Below, one piece after another: positions 22,665-35,269 of a stretch of DNA of 64,000 bases. Location of the stretch: the NCBI GenBank assembly GCA_963932145.1, contig OZ010616.1:54275037-54339036 (forward strand), read 5' to 3'. The first letter of the stretch is position 1; every line of letters begins with the position of its first letter. This DNA comes from Acanthosepion lycidas (taxonomy: Eukaryota; Mollusca; Cephalopoda; Sepiida; Sepiidae). Made by a program: the position numbers and the translations under genes. The notes under the pieces are model-generated. The model had not been told where the DNA came from, did no database searches, and worked only from the letters and a program-made list of their open reading frames with translations.

Positions 22665-23475
22665 CAGATCAAAGCTTTCTTTATTTGTCTTAATCATGTG
22701 CTGTGTCCTTTCAGGATTTAGGCCATTGTGGCTCTCAACAATTTCCTCACCATTTTTAGCTCTTAGTAAAGTTAGTCTTTTTGCCATCTCTCCTAATTCC
22801 TGTTCTTCTATGTAGTCTCTCTTCAAGATATAAATGATCATGGCTCTCCACAATTTCCTCACCATTTTTAGCTCTTAGTAAAGTTAGTCTTTTTGCTATC
22901 TCTCCTAATCTCTATTCTTCTATGTAGTCTCCCTTCAAGATATAAATGATCATGGCTCTCCACAATTTCCTGTCCTTTGTAGCTCTTAGTAAAGTTTGTC
23001 TTTTTGCTATCTCTCCTAATCCCTGTTCTGCTAACCATTTATAAAAAGCTTTTTAGGTAGGTTACTTGCTGCTTTCCACCGTCTCTCCTGTGAGTGTCAA
23101 ATTCTCCAAGCTCACTTTTCTTAATATGTGCCCAAGAAACTTCAACTTTCTCTTTCTAAGTATGTGTCCATTTTATTTCCATTTTTCCTAAAACCTTGTC
23201 ATTGTTTAAATGTTCATTTCATTATTGCATATTCTGTAAAACCAAATTTCTCATGCTTCAAGTCTCTTCTTTATCTGTGAGGAGATTGTCCAGCATTCAC
23301 TGCCATATAGGAGGACTGATATTACATACCAGTTCAGTACTCTTTTCTTTACTTCCATTACTTCAAGTCTCTTCTTCATCTATGTGGAGATTGTCCAGCA
23401 TTCGCTGCCTTCTAAAAGGACTGATATTATGTAATATTTTGCTTAACTTTTGGAAAGCATCTATCCCAATCCATT
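22665..23475 (-). mobile_element. LINE-A 3' end with tandemly repeated terminus
   Basis: The minus strand reads KKRVLNWYVISVLLYGSECW, then TISSQIKKRLEA, then LGHILRKVSLENLTLTGETV. It continues with KWLAEQGLGEIAKRQTLLRA and RKLWRAMIIYILKGDYIEE. The terminal block (GEIAKR.TLLRA...E.VESH.) recurs about three times, at about 22690-22800, 22800-22925 and 22925-23045. There are several stops and a frameshift. Order and wording match the other LINE-A tails. Confidence 0.75.
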
Positions 23476-23479
23476 AAGG

Positions 23480-24740
23480 GATGGAGAAATAGGGTGGAAA
23501 AATATGGATCATCAACGGATATAAGTTATTTGAAGAAAAGAAAGGAGAGAAAATAGACAAGGCAGAAGAAAGAATGAAAATAAATTATCATGTCATTAAA
23601 AAGTATAATGTATTGTTATCAGTGTCAGTTGATATCTTGTTAAATGAAAACATCTGAGGGATGTTACAGAAATTGTTTTGACAGTTATTGCCTTGATGAT
23701 TATCAGCTAAGTGAAGTGGACCTTACAAGAACCATGTTAGAGGATCCTGACAAAGAATGTTACCGAGTGGAACAAGACTTTGAGTTTTTGATAAATTACT
23801 TTTTTAGACAAAGATGACAAGACAAAGAATGCTGTTCTCTATAAGACTGATTCCTAGGAGGCACAGAGTGACCCACAGACAGAGAGCTGACAGAGAGGAG
23901 CAAGAGGCCACTTGCCAAAACACAAAAAAGAAGACATACCCATTAGACTGTTTGCCCACATGCCTCGGTTTCATCTCTGCCATGCTTGTCTACAGCAGAA
24001 GGTTACAACCAAATAAAATGTGCTTACTGCTACAATTGGCTCTTGTTTTTATTTCATGGGTAAGAAGTTGCACTCTGAGAATGAACCCGGTGTCTGGTCT
24101 AAGTTGCAATGCTACAAAAAAACTATCCCAAATAGGGAATGAGTACTACTAAAAACAAACTGTAAGGAAAGTGCTGGGGGAAAAAGTAAACTGGTACAAA
24201 TTAAGTGTACAGAGAAAGCTGACCAAAGTGGAGAATTAGTAGAAATTAAATTAAGAGAAAGAGAATAATCATATAGTTTTGATAGGTCAACTTGTAAAAA
24301 ATCAATCGTTAAAATTGTATGTTACATGTTGGTTCCAATGACTTCTAAAAACACTCTCATCTCCAAATTCATAGACAAAATACTCTAGATGAATGCTGGG
24401 ATTTCTTCCTAAACAATAAAATGTGCTACTTATCAGTCTCATCCATGATATTTTTGTTCTTTCTTGTCTTGAACTTGGAATGTTATAATCACTTGACTGT
24501 ATCCCTTTTGTATGTGACCATAATTCTTATTTTGTGAATTTTTTTCCTTTTTACTGTTGTTTTGCCTAGCTTTGATTTGCATATATATTGTTTGCTTAGT
24601 ATTATTTTATCCTATTCTTTTTCTTCCTTTTCTTATTGTTTATTAAGAATTTTGCTGTTTCTCTTTTGTTGAGAATTTTTGTCAATCCGGCTATAACAAC
24701 TGTTCAGATCATACAGATGTTGTTTTTTTTTTTTGAGGGG
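23480..24740. other. Unassigned, includes a 112-codon frame at 23814-24152
   Basis: The plus-strand frame starts with ATG (23814). It has a basic first third (RRHRVTHRQRADREEQEATC) and a hydrophobic centre. It has normal complexity but no motif I can name. AATAAA occurs inside it near 24014. It may be part of an unknown retroelement. I see no splice or family evidence for a host gene. Confidence 0.3.
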
Positions 24741-24744
24741 GGGT

Positions 24745-25145
24745 TAATTGAATTCGCACCAAGCAAGGCAGTAAAGCCACTAAGATACAGTAGATAGTGG
24801 TTGATATTGCATTTAAATTATTGCAGATTAAAGTTGGTTGGAAAGCATGGAACTGGAAGGGAGTTCCACAAGAAAGGCAGTAAAGCCACTAAGACACAAG
24901 GGGTTACAGGGTGTGGAAGAATTAGGAACAGAAACATTAATTATGAGCAGGAAGAGGAAAGAGTAATCAGAACAGTAGATAGCGATGGATATTGCATTTA
25001 AATTATTGCAGATTAAAGTTGGTTTGAAAGCATGGAACCAGAAGAGAGTTCCACAAGTGAAAAGTGCAAGAAAAGAAACTGTAAGCATAGAATTTACAGT
25101 TACATCTAGCTAAGTCAATTATATATTGATTAGAACTTATTGCCA
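24745..25145 (-). mobile_element. LINE-B 3' end with partial tandem copies
   Basis: On the plus strand the reversed 3' UTR (AAGGCAGTAAAGCCACTAAG) occurs at 24768 and again at 24870. Each is followed by the TTGATATTGCATTTAAATTA-type block, and then the end of the LINE-B ORF up to about 25140. Two incomplete copies of the roughly 185-bp terminal unit are present. Confidence 0.7.
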
Positions 25146-25199
25146 GTCTAGTACTGTGCTTATATTCATAAAGTCTAGGTGTCGTAGCAAAATGCTCAC

Positions 25200-25520
25200 C
25201 ACATAATTTTTTTTTTAGTTCACCTCATACAAGGTAGTAAAGCCACTGAAACACAAGGGGTTACTGGGTGTAGAAAATTAGAAAACAGAAACATTGGTAA
25301 GGATCAAGAACAAAAGAAGAGTAATCAAGAGGACATTAAAAAGTGATTGACATTGCATTTAAAATTTGCAGATTAAAGTTGGCAGGAATGTGCAAAAAAA
25401 AGAAACTCTTACAATTACATCTAGCCAACTCAAATGTAAATTGATGAGACCTCATCACCAATCTAGTACTGCACTTAAATTCAAAGAGTTTGAGGCACCC
25501 TAGTGAAGAGATCATCCAAA
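25200..25520 (-). mobile_element. LINE-B 3' fragment
   Basis: A second independent LINE-B 3' end. It begins with T-rich sequence and AGGTAGTAAAGCCACTGAAA and runs into the reversed C-terminal ORF, ending around GAGATCATCCAAACAATTACC. Confidence 0.65.
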
Positions 25521-28150
25521 CAATTACCATGTTTATAAAAAAAAAAATAAGTGTGAAGATACTAAGTGATTGAGTAAAAAAAGAATAAGAGAAATGAGGA
25601 AAAAGAAGGATGAGTAATTTTTTGTTGCACCAAAACATCTATTTGAAGAATTAGTTTACAATGTTCCTGGTATTTCTAGCTACCTGTCTAATGAAAACAA
25701 ATACAGTGAACCACTAACAAGAATAATATGAAGACAGCTGACAAAAAAAAAAAAAAAAATGTCAGTTGACAAATCCTATGGTAGGCAGTAGTAAGTGTAA
25801 GGCCATTATCTACATCTAGGAACACACTTCCATTCTATGATCAGGTGATCATAGGCTATAGATGAAAAATGTTGATAAAAAGAGAACCACAATTCCTCAT
25901 CTATAAAGATACATCTGTGATTCTACATACAGATTACATACAGGGACAATGGTAGATGGAAAAAGGAAAACTTCTTCAATTCATGTAATGTTCTAGTAAT
26001 CCAAACTCTACTTTTTAACCTGTTTCAAATTGTAGGCAGATAATCCTAGGTAAATTACACATATACTCCGATCCAAGGAAAAAGTGTCAATTTATATATA
26101 ATCCTATATTTTATGCATAATTTGCTAGTATCTAATAATAATAGATATGGAAAACATACTAGAATAAGATATTTAAAAGCAGCACAATTGGCTAAGAATA
26201 AAATGTTAGAGCTACTTGTTGTCATCGACAGAGGTGGCTTTATCTTGTATCCATGAATTTAATTTCTTCTTTGCTGATCATTTCCTTTATGATGCTGCTG
26301 TTGATGATGATGATGATTATAGTCACTACCAAAATGCAGGTTCAGGACTAGAAGCTTCCAGTTTCACCAAATCCTGCTTTCATCATACATTCCCTATCAT
26401 CGTTTGGCTTTGCAAAAGAAAATCAGAGTAGAAGAAAATAAGGTATTTATTTTATGAAAATGCTATTCTCATGTCACTCTCTCTCAAACAGACATACAGA
26501 TATACACACAAATATCTTCTTCTCCTTGAAACATATTGTTAAATATAATAGACCAGAAATGTCTATTATTTTTTATCATGAGCTGTTCTATACTTTGTAT
26601 GGTTGCTTTTATTTTGGGTGAAAATAAAGACAAAAAATGACAAGCATTTGTATATTTTTTTTTTATCATGCTGTTCCTTGATCTAAGCTTTTTGCTCACA
26701 TGAGCCATCTTCAGAGGCATTTATTGGACATTTAAACAAAGATTTTCACCATCGAGACGATATTCTGTTATGTTGACATACAAGATTATTATGCAATGAT
26801 AATGATCATGGACTAGCAGATGCAGGTCAAAATGCAGTTCTATGATGTCATACCATGCAAGAGGTCAAAATATTAACAACAGAACCATAGGTTTAGATGC
26901 AAGGTAATGTGTTGTGACTAGTTTGAAATGTAATTTTGTTGAGTGTGGGTTGCTTTGTTTTAATATAGCATCCAATATCTTATGGCTCTTTTTACTGTGT
27001 GAGCATTGTTGTGTTATCAACTAATATCTGTCTAATATTATATACATGGCTAGGTTTTTTTTCCTAAGAAATGTTGTTTAATATAACTAGGATCAGAAAG
27101 GAAAATGGGTAGACAAAACTTTTGAGAAGCTATGCTGGCAGAAAGTCACAAGTCACCATGACTGAGGATATGTGTGAACTGGCATTGTTGAAACTGCTAA
27201 TCATAACAGATTATACACTCTCTTCCAGAAACTGTGACTACAGTCTACTCAGTATAGTTGTAGCATAAATCATTAATTGTCTCTGTGGGCATTGAACAAA
27301 CTCAAATATGCCTGAGCAACAGGGATTTGTTAGCCACCCCTAACAGATATGAATAATTATATATGAGCAATACACTATACTCTATCCCCATTATAAATAT
27401 TTTTTTTATGTTTTTTATTCTACTCCTCATACACACACACACACACATGGTTGAATGGACCTTTACATTTTTATTCATAGAAAATGCTAACTTCATATTT
27501 TAAGGATTAAAAAAAAAGAGAAATCTACCCACTCCTTTTTTATGTTTTTAAAATTTTCTCCATTTTCAATTTGAAAAGGTTACTTTCAATGAATACAGAT
27601 TGTCAGCTAAGAAAGGATATTTTCTTTTGGACTACTATGAATTTTTGGAATGGCAGTTCTTTAATTAATAGTAATTACACAGTTCAAAAGCTCTCAAAAA
27701 ACATTAGGGAAAAGAGACAGTCAGGTAGACAGGTAAAAAACAGTGTTGGGTAGAGTATGGATAGCAGAGAAATTTGCAAATTTAGATTGGTGGGGGACAT
27801 CTTTCTAGAATATTTTATAAATCTGCTTATAGTTTTAGTATACAGGACTTAAGTAAAATATAAATAAAATATCTTTATAATCAAACTGAATATTTATAGA
27901 CTTATAAATTAATTTGATTTATTTTGATTAGAATAATCTTTGTTTTGGGCTTAATAATGTATTTAAAAAAATCAAACAATAAAAACACTGTTCTCTTCTC
28001 ATGTAAAGGCAGACGTAAAGGTCCTTTGTCAGAATATTGGTTTAGTTATGTCTTTTAAAGAAAGGTATTTTTTTTTTACATTTAAAAATTACAAATTTTA
28101 ACTCACCTGTAAGATCCAAATTAAAGAGGACCAATATTATTTATCAAAAA
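25521..28150. other. Unassigned AT-rich DNA
   Basis: No gene is recognised. It includes a 12-15 bp poly-A near 25743, a (GAT)n-like stretch near 26298-26315, (AC)n at 27429-27448, and the dispersed repeat at about 27150-27340 shared with 19391-19582. Confidence 0.4.
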
Positions 28151-28318
28151 AAAAACTTAACCACAGTACATTGTCAGTCATTTTTAATGAAACTTGCATA
28201 AAAAAGAAATTGCTGCCCAAATACACAATTATATACTTAACTGTGTATTTTGGCAGCAATCCCTCTTTTATACAAGTTTCATTAAAAATGACTACCAATG
28301 TACTGTGGTTAAGTTTTT
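28151..28318. repeat. 168-bp palindrome (snap-back element)
   Basis: The left arm starts CTTAACCACAGTACATTG at 28156 and the right arm ends CAATGTACTGTGGTTAAG at 28313. The arms match with few differences right to the centre, with only a few bases around 28233-28238 unpaired. A/T runs extend the symmetry by five bases on each side. No coding content. It is probably a MITE or foldback. Confidence 0.85.
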
Positions 28319-29140
28319 ATTTAATTTTTCCTTGTGTTCTTATAAATTTCTTCTTTTTTGGACATAAATTATGCAGAAAGTGTCCAAATGACCTTTATGT
28401 CTGAATGCTTTTGGCTATTCTTTTAGCCATTATCAAGGATGATTTTATTTTTACTTTTAATTGAATGTATGGATATATTTATGTATGTACCTAGAGTTAT
28501 AAGAATGTTTTATTTTCCAAACACGGTCAGTACATTTGGCCATGTTCATAGTTGATGTTATTGAGTGTTGGCTTTTTTCTCTTTTCTTAATAATGCTTAC
28601 ATTATTTTTAGTCTTTTATACATGTGGATGGCACTATTATATTGGTATTGTCAACAAGTATGTTGCAGATAGAGTTTGGTAGGTTTCCATATATATTTAA
28701 GTGAGACCTAATTGAGCTATGGTCAGAAACATATAATGTGAGTCTTCTTGATGAATTCTCCTGAGCTCTCATGAGAAATTTTTTTAATAATGTCTATTTT
28801 ATATCTAAGTGGACACAGACTAGTAGAATATATATATATATATATATTCATTCACTCACTCTCTAAAGAGCTAAATGATAACACACATCATACTCACTAA
28901 CTCCCTAAGAACCAAATAACGCACACACACTTAACACAGACACATCCCCTTTCCAGGAACTGTCAAAATGACCAAGGGAATTCAAAGCAGCATGAATCCA
29001 TCCAGCCTTTATCTTAAATAACAACTTAAAGGAGACTCTTTGACCATCACAAGGATTGACCAATATTTATGATAAAAAGAATAAAAACAAATGAAAACTA
29101 CAGATAAAGTTCATTTTCCCCATTTCTGTAGTTCACTGCT
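28319..29140. other. Unassigned AT-rich DNA
   Basis: Contains a (TA)n tract at 28829-28848 and repeated CACTCACTCTC-like sequence nearby. It may be the body of the element whose end carries the hammerhead-like motif at 29164. Confidence 0.4.
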
Positions 29141-29149
29141 ACTAACAAG

Positions 29150-29205
29150 CAGATTTTTTTCTCCTGATGATGGCCATGTTGGCCAAAACTAGTCGAAGAA
29201 TCTAA
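29150..29205 (+). ncRNA. Hammerhead-like motif, probably inactive
   Basis: CTGATGA is at 29164-29170. Stem II is TGGCC/GGCCA (29171-29175 with 29181-29185), followed by AAAA where the conserved GAAA is expected. A CTAGTC segment then gives a minimal stem III and a GTC cleavage triplet. AGATT/AATCT can close an outer stem I. The G12-to-A change should abolish normal activity. The layout is that of type I motifs with short stem III described in Penelope-like elements. Confidence 0.4.
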
Positions 29206-29875
29206 ATGAAATAATAACATGAAAAAATATTAATATACAACCCAGTGTATCTGAAAATTTTCATTTTTTAATATTTTTATTATTCAAAACATTATATGTG
29301 TGTGTTTGTGGAAAAATATGATATATAAATTCTATATATGACTAATAGAAGGTAATTGAACAGTGATGAAAACAAACAGAAAAGCATTAAGAAGCTGAAT
29401 GTAGTGAGCTAGGTTGTGTATCTAAACACACTGGACAACATAAATTTAAAATTCAAATCTGAAGTTAAACTCGATGAATCTTCAGTATTTCTCTCAATGT
29501 TTAATTATAACTCACATTTGTTTATACATTCATTCCCTACCCCCACATATATAGTTGCATCAATAAAAGCATTATTTAGTCTGAGGAAGTCCTTTGGAAG
29601 AACAAAACATGTTATATAGGATTTTTCCATTTTATAATTCAGTTACCTACATCTCTATCTATCCACACACACACACACATACACACACATGCTAGCATAG
29701 TACCTTTTAAAATGACAGGATGATTTATGTATTTATTAGTAATTCTGCTTACAATCAAAAGATTACATATTTAATCTAGCATCTTGCTTTCCTGTAAACT
29801 ATGTTCTTCAAAATGCAACATCACTACTTATTTTTCATCTTTTTGACATCTGTTCTCTTATTGTCCTTTTTTCTA
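29206..29875. other. Unassigned AT-rich DNA
   Basis: Contains an (AC)n tract at about 29667-29690. No gene is recognised. Confidence 0.45.
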
Positions 29876-29877
29876 AA

Positions 29878-29965
29878 TAACATTTTCTTTCACACTCAGT
29901 AACCCCTTGTGTCTTAGTGGCTTTATCACCTTCCTTGGAGTGAAATGATAAAATAAATAAAACTC
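29878..29965 (+). mobile_element. LINE-B extreme 3' end
   Basis: CACTCAGTAACCCCTTGTG, then TCTTAGTGGCTTTATCACC, GGAGTGAAATGA and an A-rich AAATAAATAAA tail. Only the last 70 or so bases of the LINE remain. Confidence 0.65.
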
Positions 29966-30538
29966 TACTTTGTATTCTATTGCTGATCGTTCTGTCTGTA
30001 ACTTAGATAACAGCTTAACTTTGCACCATTTCTGCCTTTGATCAGTGTAATATATAAAAAGTGTTATACTAATTGTATTAAAAGTGCCTAGATGCTATAC
30101 TGATCCTAGAGAGAAGTACCATACCATCCATTACTAATCCTACTAATTTTAAAGGTACCATGCTAGTACTATGCCAGTGTGTACATCTCCCTCTGTTTTT
30201 TTTCTTATTCATTCTCGTGCATAAAAAGAAATGTTTCTTTTTATTCAATTTGCCAAATTTTATCCAAAATGGATGGCAATTGCCTGTTTACAAGTCACAA
30301 AGAAAGTCATATCTCACAGGCTGTTTACAGCTCAATTGAATTTATGCTTATTTAGACATGAAATAAAAGAGGAATGAAAGGTACTTTCTTTTTTTCTTTC
30401 TTCCAACGATGGCTTTATTTATAAACCTGTAAATGAAAGACAAAATGTCTGTTTCCAGTTTTAGATTAACTGTTGCACTTTTATGCCTAGACCAGGTGAG
30501 GAAACCAGGAATACATACCTTTGAAAAAGATTTCTTTC

Positions 30539-30541
<3 letters not shown>

Positions 30542-30593
<52 letters not shown>
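30542..30593. repeat. (TA)n microsatellite
   Basis: Uninterrupted TA run of about 26 units. Confidence 0.97.
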
Positions 30594-30595
<2 letters not shown>

Positions 30596-30599
30596 ACAA

Positions 30600-30904
30600 G
30601 GAAAGAAAACACAGCATTGATAACTAGTTTTAGCTCACATTTGCTATTTACACCTAAGTCATCTTAGTAGGACTACATAACTTTTTCTAATGATACTTTT
30701 TATTTAGAAAGCAACCAAAGAAAAAAAAAAACAGATCTATAGATACTTTTAGATTCTATTTCTTTAACATAGATTCAGAAATATGTATATCTTCTGCTGT
30801 TATTTTTCTTTTAATCAAAATTTAGACAAAGGAAGAATCATTTCTAGTTTACATTTATTTTTCTGATCGCAATTGTGGGATGTTATCTTTATTTACTAAA
30901 CTTC
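30600..30904. other. Unassigned AT-rich DNA
   Basis: No feature is recognised between the (TA)n tract and the LINE-B array. Confidence 0.5.
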
Positions 30905-33530
30905 CATAAATTCTATGTTAACAGTTTCTTTTCCTGCACTTCTTGCTTGTGAAACTCCCTTCCAGTTCCATGCTTTCCAGCCAGCTTTAAACTTGCAAAT
31001 ATTTATTAGCAGTGTCAATTGCTACCTACTGTCTTTCTGATTACTCTTTCCCCTTCCCGCTCATTATTCCACACCCTGTAACCCCTTGTGTCTTAGTGGC
31101 TTTACTACCTTTCTTTTGGAACTCCCTTCCAGTTCCATGCTTTCCAACCAATTTTAATCTGCAATAATTTAAATGAAATATCAACCACTATCTACTGTTC
31201 TGATTACTCTTTCCTCTTCCCACTCATTATTAATGTTTCTGTTCTTAATTCTTTCACAACCTGTAACACCTTGTGTCTTAGTGGCTTTACTGCCTTTCTT
31301 TTGGAACTCCCTTCCAGTTCCATGCTTTCCAACCAATTTTAATCTGCAATAATATAAATGCAATATCAACCACTATCTACTGTTCAGATTACTCTTTCCT
31401 CTTCCCACTCATTATTAATGTTTCTCTCCCTAATTCTTTCACACCCTGTAACCCCTTGTGTCTTAGAGGCTTTACTGCCTTTCTTTTGGAACTCCCTTCC
31501 AGTTCCATGCTTTCCAACCAATTTTAATCTGCAATAATATAAATGCAATATCAACCACTATCTACTGTTCAGATTACTCTTTCCTCTTCCCACTCATTAT
31601 TAATGTTTCTCTCCCTAATTCTTTCACACCCTGTAACCCCTTGTGTCTTAGAGGCTTTACTGCCTTTCTTTTGGAACTCCCTTCCAGTTCCATGCTTTCC
31701 AACCAATTTTAATCTGCAATAATATAAATGCAATATCAACCACTATCTACTGTTCAGATTACTCTTTCCTCTTCCCACTCATTATTAATGTTTCTGTTCC
31801 TAATTCTTTCACACCCTGTAACCCCTTGTGTCTTAGAGGCTTTACTGCCTTTCTTGTGGAACTCCCTTCCAGTTCCATGCTTTCCAACCAACTTTAATCT
31901 GCAATAATTTAAATGCAATATCAATCACTATCTACTGTTCTGATTACTCTTTCCTCTTCCCACTCATTATTAATGTTTCTGTTCCTAATTCTTCCACACC
32001 CTGTAACCCCTTGTGTCTTAGTGGCTTTACTGCCTTTCTTGTGGAACTCACTTCTAGTTCCATGCTTTCCAACCAACTTTAATCTGCAATAATTTAAATG
32101 CAATATCAACCACTATCTACTGTTCTGATTACTCTTTCCTCTTCCCGCTCATTATTAATGTTTCTGTTCCTAATTCTTCCACACCCTGTAACCCCTTGTG
32201 TCTTAATGGGCTTTACTGCCTTTCTTGTAGAACTCCCTTCCAGTTCCATGCTTTCCAACCAACTTTAATCTGCAATAATTAAAATGCAATATCAACCACT
32301 ATCTACTGTTCTGATTACTCTTTCCTCTTCCCACTCATTATTAATGTTTCTCTCCCTAATTCTTCCACACCCTGTAACACCTTGTGTCTTAGTGGCTTTA
32401 CTGCCTTTCTTTTGGAACTCCCTTCCAGTTCCATGCTTTCCAACCAATTTTAATCTGCAATAATATAAATGCAATATCAACCACTATCCACTGTTCAGAT
32501 TACTCTTTCCTCTTCCCACTCATTATTAATGTTTCTGTTCCTAATTCTTTCACACCCTGTAACCCCTTGTGTCTTAGAGGCTTTACTGCCTTTCTTGTGG
32601 AACTCCCTTCCAGTTCCATGCTTTCCAACCAACTTTAATCTGCAATAATTTAAATGCAATATCAACCACTATCTACTGTTCTCATTACTCTTTCCTCTTC
32701 CTGCTCATCATTAATGTTTCTGTTCCTAATTCTTCCACACCCTGTAACCACTTGTGTCTTAGTGGCTTTACTGCCTTTCTTGTGGAACTCACTTCTAGTT
32801 CCATGCTTTCCAACCAACTTAATCTGCAATAATATAAATGCAATATCAACCAGTATCTACTGTTCTGATTACTCTTTCCTCTTCCCGCTCATTATTAATG
32901 TTTCTGTTCCTAATTCTTCCACACCCTGTAACCCATTGTGTCTTAGTGGCTTTACTGCCTTTCTTGTGGAACTCCCTTTCGGTTCCATGCTTTCCAACCA
33001 ACTTTAATCTGCAATAATTTAAATGCAATATCAACCACTATCTACTGTTCTGATTACTCTTTCCTCTTCCCACTCATTATTAATGTTTCTGTTTCTAATT
33101 CTTCCACACCCTGTTACCCCTTGTGTCTTAGTGGCTTTACTGCCTTTCTTGTGGAACTCCCTTCCAGTTCCATGCTTACCAACCAACTTCAATCTGCAAT
33201 AATTTAAATGCAATATCAACCACTATCTACTGTTCTGATTACTCTTTCCTCTTCCTGCTCATTATTAATGTTTCTGTTCCTAATTCTTCCACACCCTGTA
33301 ACCCATTGTGTCTTAGTGGCTTTACTGCCTTTCTTGTGGAACTCCCTTTCGGTTCCATGCTTTCCAACCAACTTTAATCTGCAATAATTTAAATGCAATA
33401 TCAACCACTATCTACTGTTCTGATTACTCTTTCCTCTTCCCACTCATTATTAATGTTTCGGTTTCTAATTCTTCCACACCCTGTTACCCCTTGTGTCTTA
33501 GTGGCTTCACTGCCTTGCATAAGGAGATAC
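30905..33530 (+). repeat. LINE-B 3'-terminus array, 14 units of about 185 bp
   Basis: The TTGTGTCTTAG block recurs at about 31088, 31273, 31458, 31643, 31828, 32013, 32198, 32383, 32569, 32753, 32938, 33123, 33308 and 33493. Each unit runs from the last codons of the LINE-B ORF (GGAACTCCCTTCCAGTTCC, then GCAATAATTTAAATGCAATA) through the 3' UTR. The array starts with a longer ORF end (GTTAACAGTTTCTTTTCCTG near 30920) and closes with a GCCTTGCATAAGGAGATACC variant of the normal LINE 3' end, followed by A-rich sequence. Units in the last third alternate between two subtypes, giving a 370-bp higher-order period. The 62-codon minus-strand frames start with TTG and are not genes. Confidence 0.9.
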
Positions 33531-33639
33531 CAATTAAAAAAAAGAAAAAAAAAAGTAGCTTAACTCAACAAAGAAGGAATACAGGGAAAATTGCATTATG
33601 CTAATTAATCCTCCAAGTGGGAAGGACCCAAATTTTCTT

Positions 33640-33990
33640 TTGTTTTTAATCCTTTCACCCCAAACAAGGAAATAAATCCACTAAAGTGTAACTATGGGAG
33701 AGAATATGAGGAAAAAAAATATTATTAAGGAGAGAGAAAAATTAAAAACAGGAATTAAGAAAACAGAAGATAATGACTGACATTGCATTTAAATTTTTTA
33801 AGATCAAACTTGACTGGAAAGAAAGAAGGTGGAACAAAAGTTCCACAAGTGAGAAGTGTGTGAAAAGAAGCTGTTAACATAGAACTTATGGTTACATGTA
33901 GCAATTTCAATTGTAAAATGATGAAACCTAACTGCCAATCCACTTAAATTCAAATTCTAGGTATTAAAGCAGAAAGCTGATCAGAACAAT
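33640..33990 (-). mobile_element. LINE-B 3' fragment
   Basis: It starts on the plus strand with CTTTCACCCCAAACAAGGAA and continues through GACATTGCATTTAAATTTTT. It then passes the reversed ORF end (AAAGTTCCACAAGTGAGAAG, AAGAAGCTGTTAACATAGAA) to about 33990. It lies only about 110 bp from the array but in opposite orientation. Confidence 0.65.
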
Positions 33991-35265
33991 TTTTTAATAG
34001 GTCTATAGTTATCTTCCTTGAACATTTTTTTAAAAGTACAATTTTAATTTGTATTTAATTAAAAATTACATGGAAACTGATATGTGGATTGGTCTAAATA
34101 TTATGTTTTTCTCAAAGTTAAAACATTTTAACAGTATTGTGCTAACAAAATTTGCATTATAAGGTGCCTTTTTGTTTTTTTATTGTAACAAATAGACAAA
34201 AATATGACAGTAAAATTAAAATATTTTTCATCTTATGTACTTATAAATTCTATGACTATTAAAGTGTGTGTGTGTGTGTGTGTAATTGTCTAGGTTTTAT
34301 TACTAACATATCTTCTATGTTTTGAGTTCAATTTTGCTTATAATTTATACAAAAAGTTTCCCAATAAGATATAAAATAAATCATATGTGCCATCATATCA
34401 GTACCATTTGATCAAAATATTTGTAGAAAGTTGTGAAGCTACTTTACAGCGATGGGGAAGTGAATGAAACTGCTTTACCTATCTTGAAAACCAGAATTTG
34501 AAATCATCAATAACACTGACTTCTGGTACTACTGGAAAACAGCAAATATCTCTGCCACAACTGATAACTAAAAGTACTATTACTAACAAATATTTCATTA
34601 ATAAATTTTAAGAAAATCTTTAATCATAGTTATGTGATCGAATAAAGATAAATAAAAAAAATACACATGATCAGAAATTGGTATATTTTTGTTGGGTACT
34701 AAGCTTAGTTTAGTCTAATACAAGGTTACAATGGAATGAATATGAAGTCACTACTTTTTATCATTAGGGTTTGTTTACAGAACAAATTACATATTTGATA
34801 TGAGTGATTGTCGATTTCAATTTATGGCAGATTGATCATTGCTTGAACTGTGATCTTAGGAAACTTCTCAAAGAAGATGGTAGTCTACATAAAGTAGGCC
34901 AATGTCATTTGTGGCTCTTTTAGACAAGCAACATAACAACAATGTATGAGTGTCTGGTAAGACAGGTGTGACATAAAAGAAGACATTCTTTTTAATAGCC
35001 TGGAACTTAATGATCATGATTACTGCAACAGTAGTATTAGTAGCAGGGAGTCAGAGTGACTGTATAGGTAGTATCTCAGTAATAGGATGGAATTTGTTGG
35101 TGATAGGTTATCAATCAGTTTGATTTCTTTGTCCTGACCAATTTATAAAGTAAAGACAATCTGATGACTTTTCTAACAAGTTTATGGAATTTATTGTCTG
35201 TTCAGCCTTAAATATAAGAGTTCTATATTTTATACTCATCACACACACACACATGCATACATACA
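33991..35265. other. Unassigned AT-rich DNA
   Basis: No gene is recognised. A (GT)n tract is at 34265-34284. Confidence 0.45.
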
Positions 35266-35269
35266 TATA

